Shown here: in pieces, positions 15,878 to 24,608 of the stretch
Position numbering within the stretch: the first letter of the stretch is position 1
How the letters are laid out: each line of letters begins with the position of its first letter
Origin: Burkholderia dolosa
Lineage (GTDB): Bacteria; Pseudomonadota; Gammaproteobacteria; Burkholderiales; Burkholderiaceae
Reading direction: 5' to 3'
Assembly: GCF_902499135.1 (NCBI RefSeq)
Contig: NZ_CABVPR010000063.1
Span: 1 to 35,770, forward strand
Length of the DNA: 35,770 bases
Position numbers and translations under genes: made by a program
The notes under the pieces: model-generated
Databases searched by the model: none
What the model was told of the DNA's origin: nothing
What the model saw: the letters and a program-made list of their open reading frames with translations, nothing else

Positions 15878-16047
15878 GATCGGGCGTCGTGTATGTCGGG
15901 TCGAGGCCGGGCCGCGACGAAAGCGAAACGCAAAGCTTCGCGACGGCGCGGCGCGCGATGCCGGAAGCGGTCGACGTCGGAGTATACCTGCGTCGTTCCG
16001 CGCGTATCGCACGTTGAAACGATTCGATACATCCGGCGGCGCGCCGC

Positions 16048-18372
<2,325 letters not shown>

Positions 18373-18456
18373 GATGCAGGTGTCGGGGTCGATGCGTGCA
18401 GCGTACGCGGCGCGCGCGGCCCGCTGTATATACACCTGTTCACTTCGAAAAAGAGT

Positions 18457-18494
18457 ACAGTTGCGGCGATTTGCACAGTGCGGATCGCAACTGT
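18457..18494. promoter_or_regulatory. Inverted repeat in the fdhF-mocR divergent region
   Basis: ACAGTTGCG at 18457-18465 is mirrored exactly by CGCAACTGT at 18486-18494. A third related half-site, ACAGTGCGG, sits between them at 18475-18483. The group lies 31-67 bp upstream of the mocR-type start and about 85 bp from the oxidoreductase start. It is a candidate site for the MocR regulator, controlling either or both genes. Confidence 0.5.
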
Positions 18495-18524
18495 GTCGTC
18501 GAAGGCGACTTGAAAGGAATGCGG

Positions 18525-19946
18525 GTGAAGCGTTACGAACAACTGGCCGACGATCTTCAGGCGCAGATCGAGCGCGGCGTCTACCGGCCCGGCGAGCGGA
18601 TTCCGTCGGTGCGGCACGCGAGCCGGCAGCAGCAGCTCAGCGTGACGACCGTGCTGCGCGCGTATCTCGTGCTCGAAAGCCGCGGGCTGATCGAAAGCCG
18701 GCCGCAGTCGGGCTACTTCGTGCGTGCGCGCGCGGCCGTGCCCGACGTCGCGGAGCTGCACGCGTCGACGCCGGCCGCGGAGCCGTCCGCAGTGGACGTG
18801 AGCCGGCTCGTGCTGTCGACGCTGCGCTCGATCGCGCGCGACGATGCGGTGCCGCTCGGTTCGCCATACCCGGACGCGTCGCAGTTTCCGGTGCAGCGGC
18901 TCGCACGCTACGCGCAGGCGATCGGCCGGCGCCGCACGCGCTGGGGCGTGATCGACGACCTGCCGCCCGGCAACCAGGAACTGATCCGGCAGATCGCGCG
19001 GCGCTACGCGGAGCGCGGCGTCGCGGTGGAGCCGGGCGAGATCGTGATGACGATCGGCGCGACCGAGGCGATCAACCTGTGCCTGCAGGCGGTCGCGCGG
19101 CCGGGCGACACGATCGCCGTCGAATCGCCGACGTTCTACGCGATGCTGCATGCGATCGAGCGCATGGGCATGCGAGCGCTCGAGGTCGCGACGCATCCGG
19201 GCGACGGCATCGATCTCGATGCGCTCGAGCGGATCCTCGCGCGCGAGCGCATTGCCGCGTGCATGGTGATGCCGAATTTCCAGAACCCGCTCGGCTTCCG
19301 GATGCCGGATGCGCGCAAGCGCGCGCTCGTCGAGCTGCTCGCGAAGCACGGCGTGCCGGCGATCGAGAACGACGTCTATCACGAGCTGTACTTCGGCGAC
19401 GCGGCGCCGAGCGCGCTGAAATCGTTCGATCGCGACGGCCTCGTGCTGCACTGCGCGTCGTTCACGAAGAGCCTGTCGCCGCGCTACCGGATCGGCTGGG
19501 CGATGCCGGGCCGCTATCGCGACGCGGTCGAGAAGCTGAAATTCCTGAACACGCTCGCGACGCCGGCGATCGAGCAGCTCGCGATCGCCGAATACCTGAA
19601 ATACGACGGCTACGATTTTCATCTGCGGCGCATGCGCAAGCAGTATGCGCAGCAGGCGAACCTGATGAGCGCGATGGTGCGGCGCTTCTTTCCAGAAGGC
19701 ACGCGGCTGTCGCAGCCGCAGGGCGGCTACGTGCTGTGGGTCGAGCTGCCGCCGCACGTCGATGCGATGAAGCTGTATGCGCGCGCGCTCGCGCAGCGGA
19801 TCACGATCGGGCCCGGACACATGTTTTCCGCGACCGACGATTACCGGCATTTCATCCGGCTCAACTACAGCTATCCGTGGTCGCGGCAGATCGAGGATGC
19901 GCTGAAGACGCTCGGGCGGCTCGCGGCGGAATGCGCGCGCGGGTGA
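18525..19946 (+). CDS. MocR-family regulator (GntR HTH fused to PLP aminotransferase fold)
   Basis: About 473 aa. An N-terminal GntR winged helix (YEQLADDLQAQIERGVYRPGERIPSVRHASRQ...) occupies roughly residues 1-75. A full-length class I aminotransferase-like domain follows, with LPPGNQELIRQIARRY, FQNPLGFRMPD and the PLP-lysine segment SFTKSLSPRYRIGW. MocR proteins use pyridoxal phosphate or an amino-acid adduct as effector. The start is uncertain: GTG at 18525 has AAAGGA six bases upstream, while ATG at 18519 abuts that site and would leave no spacing. It is divergent from the molybdopterin oxidoreductase gene, the most likely target along with itself. Confidence 0.88.
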   Translation: MKRYEQLADDLQAQIERGVYRPGERIPSVRHASRQQQLSVTTVLRAYLVLESRGLIESRPQSGYFVRARAAVPDVAELHASTPAAEPSAVDVSRLVLSTLRSIARDDAVPLGSPYPDASQFPVQRLARYAQAIGRRRTRWGVIDDLPPGNQELIRQIARRYAERGVAVEPGEIVMTIGATEAINLCLQAVARPGDTIAVESPTFYAMLHAIERMGMRALEVATHPGDGIDLDALERILARERIAACMVMPNFQNPLGFRMPDARKRALVELLAKHGVPAIENDVYHELYFGDAAPSALKSFDRDGLVLHCASFTKSLSPRYRIGWAMPGRYRDAVEKLKFLNTLATPAIEQLAIAEYLKYDGYDFHLRRMRKQYAQQANLMSAMVRRFFPEGTRLSQPQGGYVLWVELPPHVDAMKLYARALAQRITIGPGHMFSATDDYRHFIRLNYSYPWSRQIEDALKTLGRLAAECARG

Positions 19947-20019
19947 CGGCGCCGCTTGCGCGGCGCGTTGGCACTCCGATTCCGGCAGCCGGCGCGCACG
20001 CCGGCCCGAAACTGCGTGC

Positions 20020-20583
20020 TTATGCGCCGCGTCGGTCGAGCAGCGCGACGATGTCCGCGGTCGACCCCGTTTCGCCGACGCGCGGAAAGATCCGCTCGAT
20101 GCTGTTGGCGTGAGCGTCCGGGTTCGCGTCGGTCATCGCATCGATTGCGAACGTGACGTTGTAGCCGAGCTCGAACGCATGCCGCGCGGTCGATTCGATG
20201 CCGATGCTCGTCGCGATGCCGGCCAGCACGATCTGCGTGACGCCGGCAGCCTTCAGATAGGCGTCGAGGTCGGTGCCGGTAAACGCGCCCCAGGTTTTCT
20301 TCGTGACGAGATGGTCGCCCGGCTGCCGGTTCAGTTCGGCGATCAGCTCGGTCCAGTCGGCCGCGAGTCCGACGCTGGGCGGCTGCCGCTGCGTGCGGCC
20401 CGGCGCGCCGCCCGCGACGTTGACGAGCACGACCGGCAGCCCGCGGCTGCGGAACGCGTCGAGCAGTTCCCGCGTGCGTTCGATTACCGGCGCGACCGCG
20501 TGCGGCGGAGGCAGCGCGACGATGCCTTTCTGCAGGTCGATGACGACGAGTGCGGTGTTCGGATCGAGACGGGTAACGCTCAT
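20020..20583 (-). CDS. Isochorismatase-fold hydrolase with Cys-to-Gly change
   Basis: A 187-aa cysteine-hydrolase-superfamily protein. The catalytic Asp16 (ALVVIDLQ) and Lys95/96 (VTKKTWGAFTGTDLD) are present. The nucleophile position, normally Cys in GxxTxxCV, is Gly128 in GIATSIGIESTARHA, and the cis-peptide region (AGIAT) is intact. True isochorismatases such as PhzD also lack the cysteine, so a non-thiol mechanism, as for isochorismate-type vinyl ethers, is possible; nicotinamidase-like amidase activity is not expected. The gene lies 71 bp after a MarR-family gene on the same strand, so the pair likely forms an operon controlled by it. Confidence 0.85.
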   Translation of the reverse strand: MSVTRLDPNTALVVIDLQKGIVALPPPHAVAPVIERTRELLDAFRSRGLPVVLVNVAGGAPGRTQRQPPSVGLAADWTELIAELNRQPGDHLVTKKTWGAFTGTDLDAYLKAAGVTQIVLAGIATSIGIESTARHAFELGYNVTFAIDAMTDANPDAHANSIERIFPRVGETGSTADIVALLDRRGA

Positions 20584-20654
20584 GACGGGGCTCCGTGGAG
20601 TGGAAGAACGCCCGTGTGCGCGGGCGATGCCGCGCGCACGTGCGGGATCGTCGA

Positions 20655-21098
20655 TCATTGATCGCCGATGCGTCGGATCAGCGCAATCGCGGCGGCGAGC
20701 GTGCGGACGTCGTCGTCGGAGAGCTTCGCGATCGCCGCGCCGAGCCATTGGTGCTTCGCGGCGCCGCGCTTGCGTCGCGCGTCCGCGCCCGCTGCGGTCA
20801 GCCGGAACAGGATCTGGCGGCCGTCGGTCGGGTGCGGCTCGCGTTCGACGAGCCCGTCTTCCTCGAGGCTCGCGAGAATCGCCTTCATCGACTGCGGCTT
20901 CATCGCTTCGGCGCGCGCGAGCTCGGCGGTCGCCGTCGGCCCGTTCTGCTCGAGCCGCGCGAGCGCGCTCGCATGCGACATGCCGAGACCGTCGGACGCG
21001 GTTTCGGCGCGCAGCCTGCGGATCAATTGAGCGACCGCGACGGTGAGATCGGCGGCGACGGTGTCGGCGGAAACGCCCGGTTTGCGCGGTGGAGTCAT
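20655..21098 (-). CDS. MarR-family transcriptional regulator
   Basis: A 147-aa winged-helix regulator. The core reads LGMSHASALARLEQNGPTATAELARAEAMKPQSMKAILASLEEDGLVEREPHPTDGRQILFRLT in outline, with the MarR wing DGRQ and dimerisation helices at both ends. The ATG at 21098 begins MTPPRKPG; upstream in-frame codons run into the operator region and are unlikely. A 28-bp palindrome starts 20 bp upstream, and the downstream gene encodes an isochorismatase-fold hydrolase. MarR proteins usually repress their own operon until a small, often aromatic, ligand binds. Confidence 0.9.
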   Translation of the reverse strand: MTPPRKPGVSADTVAADLTVAVAQLIRRLRAETASDGLGMSHASALARLEQNGPTATAELARAEAMKPQSMKAILASLEEDGLVEREPHPTDGRQILFRLTAAGADARRKRGAAKHQWLGAAIAKLSDDDVRTLAAAIALIRRIGDQ

Positions 21099-21117
21099 GC
21101 GGCGAATCTTATGGCAC

Positions 21118-21145
21118 GACAGGCTAACTTGCAAGTTTACCTGTC
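21118..21145. promoter_or_regulatory. 28-bp palindromic operator upstream of marR-type gene
   Basis: An almost perfect dyad centred between 21131 and 21132. Outer arms GACAGG/CCTGTC and the core AACTTGCAAGTT pair exactly; only the two positions between them (21124-21125 against 21138-21139) mismatch. Length and symmetry fit a MarR dimer site, and it lies directly upstream of the MarR-family gene, so autoregulation is very likely. Confidence 0.75.
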
Positions 21146-21202
21146 GAATTGGCCGGCATGCGGCGACAGCCTGCACGCTCACGCGCATGCGGAACGGCGC
21201 CG

Positions 21203-21430
21203 TCAATCGCGCGGTAACGGTACGACGTCGGTGCGCTTCGGCGTCGCGTTCTCGTGCAGCGGATCGCCGAGATATTGCGCCAGTTCGTCGGCGGCGATCG
21301 CCGCCGGAATCGGCAGATCGGCCGCGCGCCGCTTGCCGTCGGCACCGAGATCGAGCACGGTCCGGCGGCCGTTCGAGCGCACGACCGCGAGTACGCGGCC
21401 GAACGCATCGAAGCGGTATTCGCGCGGCAT
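21203..21430 (-). CDS. Small uncharacterised protein, 75 aa
   Basis: The product begins MPREYRFDAFGRVLAVVR and contains VLDLGADGKRRAADLPIP and DELAQYLGDPLHENATP. The pattern (a short YRFDxFGR strand, then a GxDGKRR turn, then a helix with ELAQYL) looks like a conserved single-domain protein of the kind found in Burkholderia, possibly a DUF7661-type family, but I cannot confirm the family. There is no signal peptide or membrane segment. It lies on the same strand as, and 33 bp after, pbpG, so it may be co-transcribed with it. Confidence 0.7.
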   Translation of the reverse strand: MPREYRFDAFGRVLAVVRSNGRRTVLDLGADGKRRAADLPIPAAIAADELAQYLGDPLHENATPKRTDVVPLPRD

Positions 21431-21463
21431 CGGATCGTTCCTGTCGAGCGTGTGCGGCGGCCG

Positions 21464-22531
21464 CTACCGGATCGAACAGGCGAGCCAGCGATGAATCTTC
21501 AGCGCATCGCTCGACACGCCCGCACGCGTCGGTGCGCCGAGCAGCACGATCGTTTCGCGCCGGCCGTTCACGCGCATGCGCATCACGACGCCGTGCCCCG
21601 ACTCGTTGATGAAGCCCGTCTTCTGCAGCCGGATCGGCAGCCGGCCGTAGCGAACGAGCGGATCCGAGTTCACGTACAGCAGTTCGTCGTCGCCGGCACG
21701 CACGGTGGTCGACGTGTCGGTCGAGAAGTAGCGGATCAGCGGATCCTTCGCGGCCGCGCCGACGAGCCGGGCGAGATCATCGGCCGTCGACACGTTGTGC
21801 GGCGACAGTCCGGTCGGCTCGCGGAAGTGCGTGCGGCGCATGCCGAGCCGGCGCGCTTCGCGGTTCATCGCACCGACGAACGCGGCGCGTCCGCCCGGAT
21901 AGTCGCGGCTGAGCGCCGCAGCTGCGCGGTTCTCCGACGACATCAGCGCGATATGGAACATCTGGCGACGCGACAGTTCGGCGCCGATCGGCAGCCGCGA
22001 ACCGGTGAACTTGATCGTGTCGCGGTCGCGGGCCGTCACGCGCAGCACGCCGTTCAGCGGACGGTCGGCGCGGCGCGCGACGACGGCGGTCATCAGCTTC
22101 GAGATCGATGCGATCGGTCTGACGGTGCGCGCGTTGCGCGCGAGCAGCGGCGTACCGGAATCGACGTCGAGCACGTACGCGGCGCGGGAATGAAGGGAGC
22201 GGACCGCGCGCGGGCTGTAGCCGCAGCTGGCGAGCAGACGCGGTTTCGCAGCCGCGCGCGGGCGTACCGCGGTCGTGCGCTTCGCGCGTCGCTGCTGCGG
22301 CGTCGGCGCCGCGCGATGCGCGATCGCATGACGCTTCGCGCGCGGGCGGCGATGCTTGACGGCCTTGCGGTGCGCAGGCTTTTTCTTGACGGCCTTCGCA
22401 TGCGCGTGCGCGACGCGATGCGGTTGCGCGCGTTGAGCGGACGCGTTCGTCGCGAACGCGAGCATCAGGAACGAAAGCACGATGATCACGAGGGTCCGGG
22501 CGCGATGCGTGCGCGCGATGAGGCCGGTCAA
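21464..22531 (-). CDS. pbpG: D-alanyl-D-alanine endopeptidase (PBP7 type), TTG start
   Basis: A 355-aa penicillin-binding protein of family S11. The catalytic motifs are SISK (Ser142, Lys145), SEN (Ser199-Asn201) and KTG (Lys304-Gly306). After the hydrophobic signal (LVIIVLSFLMLAFATNASA) there is an unusual linker of about 65 residues, extremely rich in Lys, Arg, His and Ala, before the enzyme domain. The start is TTG at 22531, supported by AAGGAG eight bases upstream; no ATG gives the export signal. Homologues cut D-Ala-meso-DAP cross-links in the periplasm. The basic linker may bind anionic wall polymers. The 75-aa gene follows on the same strand. Confidence 0.9.
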   Translation of the reverse strand: MTGLIARTHRARTLVIIVLSFLMLAFATNASAQRAQPHRVAHAHAKAVKKKPAHRKAVKHRRPRAKRHAIAHRAAPTPQQRRAKRTTAVRPRAAAKPRLLASCGYSPRAVRSLHSRAAYVLDVDSGTPLLARNARTVRPIASISKLMTAVVARRADRPLNGVLRVTARDRDTIKFTGSRLPIGAELSRRQMFHIALMSSENRAAAALSRDYPGGRAAFVGAMNREARRLGMRRTHFREPTGLSPHNVSTADDLARLVGAAAKDPLIRYFSTDTSTTVRAGDDELLYVNSDPLVRYGRLPIRLQKTGFINESGHGVVMRMRVNGRRETIVLLGAPTRAGVSSDALKIHRWLACSIR

Positions 22532-22757
22532 GCGGGAGTCTCCTTTTCGCGCGCAGGGCGGCGCGCAATGGATGGGCGGTCAGCGGTGCGGGAAATTATA
22601 CGGTCGATCGCTTCGCGATGACGATCGAGGAATGCGCGACGGCATAACGTGCAGCGGGATTTCGACTGTTTTTTTGCCGCTTGCGCGCAGATACGTGGAC
22701 CGTGGAAACGCAGGATCGCGCGGCGTCGGGCCGGCTCTTCGCTCGGTATCGGCCCGT

Positions 22758-23036
22758 TCAGCGCGGCCAGTTCCGTCGCGACACGACTGCAAAGCTGATC
22801 GCGATCGAGCCGGTCACGGCGCGCGGCGGCGCGTCGTCGAGCGCGTCGCCGTAACGGAACCGGCGACTGCGTCCGTCGACGCGTGCGGCACGCCGGTTCG
22901 TTGCACGCGCATCGGGCGCATCGACGCCATCGGACGGAGCGGCCGCATCCGGCGCGACGATGCGTTCGTCGCCCGCCACGTCGCCGCGCGACGGTTCGGA
23001 AGCAGGTGCGGAGGCGGGCAGGCAATGCAAGGACAT
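22758..23036 (-). CDS. Possible small protein, 92 aa
   Basis: The frame starts MSLHCLPASAPASEPSRG and is rich in Asp, Ala and Arg; the last third (FRYGDALDDAPPRAVTGSIAISFAV) looks more structured. Third codon positions are mostly G or C, as in real genes here, and nothing else occupies this region. It is divergent from the LysR gene at 23129, which would be a normal arrangement for a LysR target. No domain is recognised and no strong ribosome-binding site is visible, so it could be a chance ORF. Confidence 0.45.
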   Translation of the reverse strand: MSLHCLPASAPASEPSRGDVAGDERIVAPDAAAPSDGVDAPDARATNRRAARVDGRSRRFRYGDALDDAPPRAVTGSIAISFAVVSRRNWPR

Positions 23037-23128
23037 GATGGCGGTTTCCGGGAGGGCATGTCCGTATTGAACGCGACGTCGTTCGATCAGTAAAATGAAT
23101 CTTTCGACCGTTGAGATTCCTTTGAAGA

Positions 23129-24004
23129 ATGGAACTGAAACTGCTGCGGACGTTCCTGACCGTCACCGAGCTCAGTCATTTCAGCCGCGCGGCCGATGCG
23201 CTGCACATGAGCCAGCCGGCGCTGAGCAAGCAGATCGGCGCGCTCGAGGCGAGCGTCGGCGGCAAGCTGTTCGAGCGCGGGCGGCACGGCGCGGAACTGA
23301 CGCCGCTCGGCGAGCGCTTCCTGCCCGATGCGCAGGCGCTCGTGCGCGATGCCGATGAAATCCTCGCGCGCGCACGGGAGGCGGCAAGCGGTCAGCACGG
23401 CCATCTGCGGCTCGGCATCTGCCTGTCCGTGCTGACGCTCGTGCCGAAGCTCGTCGCCGAGTTTCGGCGCCGCAATCCGGGCATCGCGGTCACGCTGAGC
23501 GACCTGTCGTCGTCCGAGCAGACGCGCCGGCTGCGCGCGGGCAAGCTCGACGCCGGCTTTCTGCGGCTGCCGTCGGACGACGGGCTGTCGTCGTTCAAGG
23601 TGATCGACGAGGGGCTCGCGCTCGCGGTGCCGCCGCATCTTGGCATCGCGCGCGTGCCGGCCGATCTCGGCGTGCTCAACGAGATCGGCTTCATCGCGTT
23701 GCAGCGCGCACGCGGCCCCGGTCTCGCCGCGCAGATCGACCGCTGGTGCATCGAGCGTCGCTTCGTGCCGCACGTGACGCAGCAGGCCGAGGACGTGCAG
23801 TCGGTGCTGACGTCGGTCGCGGCCGGCGTCGGCGTCGCGTTCATTCCGTCGCGCGCGCAGTATCTGCTGCGCGACGCGACCGTGCTGCCGCTCGGCGGCA
23901 AGGACGCGAAGTGGCGCGTGGGGCTCGCGTGGCTGTCCGGCCGCGACGATCCGGTCACCACGCGCTTCGTGTCGTTCATGCGCGCCGCGATCAAGGACGC
24001 GTGA
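23129..24004 (+). CDS. LysR-family regulator
   Basis: A 291-aa regulator with the LysR HTH at the N-terminus (MELKLLRTFLTVTELSHFSRAADALHMSQPALSKQI, residues 1-60) and an effector-binding domain (about 90-290). The opening and the GHLRLGICLS...VPKLVAEFRRRNPGI pattern resemble the CatR/BenM/CbbR-like branch, but no target can be named. The closest upstream gene is the uncertain 92-aa ORF on the opposite strand. The ATG has only a weak Shine-Dalgarno-like GAAG. Confidence 0.88.
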   Translation: MELKLLRTFLTVTELSHFSRAADALHMSQPALSKQIGALEASVGGKLFERGRHGAELTPLGERFLPDAQALVRDADEILARAREAASGQHGHLRLGICLSVLTLVPKLVAEFRRRNPGIAVTLSDLSSSEQTRRLRAGKLDAGFLRLPSDDGLSSFKVIDEGLALAVPPHLGIARVPADLGVLNEIGFIALQRARGPGLAAQIDRWCIERRFVPHVTQQAEDVQSVLTSVAAGVGVAFIPSRAQYLLRDATVLPLGGKDAKWRVGLAWLSGRDDPVTTRFVSFMRAAIKDA

Positions 24005-24086
24005 CGCGCCGGCGCGATGCGCCGCGGTATAGTGTGCGCGGCCGCATCGCGGATGCATCCGACGTACCACCGACGAATCCCGACCG

Positions 24087-24371
24087 ATGACCTCAGAACC
24101 CGACGATTCCCCGCTCGATCCCGCACTGGTCGCGACGCTCGCGACGCTGAACGAGGCCGCGAACGATCCGGCCGGGAAAACATGGTCGCTGCCGAAGCTC
24201 GCGAAGCGCGCGCAGTTGCCGATGAGCACGCTGCGGCGCGTGCTGACGCAGCTCGACGCGGCCGGCCTGAGCGTGACGACGCTGAGCGAAGACGGCACCG
24301 GCAGCGCGGCGCTGACGGCAGAAGGGCGCGCGTTGTGCGCGCAGCTGTTCGGCGCGAACGACGCGGGATGA
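24087..24371 (+). CDS. Small winged-helix DNA-binding protein
   Basis: A 94-aa protein. From about residue 30 it reads as a winged helix-turn-helix: WSLPKLAKRAQLPMSTLRRVLTQLDAAGLSVTTLSEDGTGSAALTAEGRALCAQLF, with an S/T-L-R-R-V-L-T recognition helix and a beta-wing. The acidic N-terminal tail (MTSEPDDSPLDP) precedes it. It is about the size of minimal ArsR/MarR-like proteins and has no ligand domain. It follows the LysR gene by 82 bp on the same strand. The regulated genes are unknown. Confidence 0.78.
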   Translation: MTSEPDDSPLDPALVATLATLNEAANDPAGKTWSLPKLAKRAQLPMSTLRRVLTQLDAAGLSVTTLSEDGTGSAALTAEGRALCAQLFGANDAG

Positions 24372-24374
24372 CAG

Positions 24375-24405
24375 AAGAAAAGACGGGCCGCCGATGCGGC
24401 CCGTC
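24375..24405 (-). terminator. Terminator downstream of mgtA
   Basis: A perfect 10-bp GC stem (GACGGGCCGC at 24382-24391 with GCGGCCCGTC at 24396-24405) with loop CGAT, followed on the minus strand by TCTTTTCTTC. It is oriented to stop transcripts from mgtA, about 200 bp past its stop codon, and lies just after the stop of the convergent winged-helix gene. Confidence 0.7.
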
Positions 24406-24608
24406 GTGCGGACGTTCGCCGAGCGGTGCGGCGGTTTGCCGACACGCGCTGTGACGCTATGCCAATGAACTTGCAGGCGTGGCAGTCGATCACTGTTGCG
24501 ACGAACGCGATCGTGCGCGACACGACGTCTGTCGCAACCGTGCGCCCGTTCCGTTGCAAGCGGCCGGCCGCGCGTCGCGCGAGCCGGCCTGCGGCGATCC
24601 GAAGCAGG

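Noticed and set aside
22528-22757. Frames upstream of pbpG, one with its stop overlapping the TTG start (including the segment ILRFHGPRICAQAAKK)
   Set aside because: No ribosome-binding site, no clear start, mixed third-position usage and a competing frame; not enough support to call a gene.
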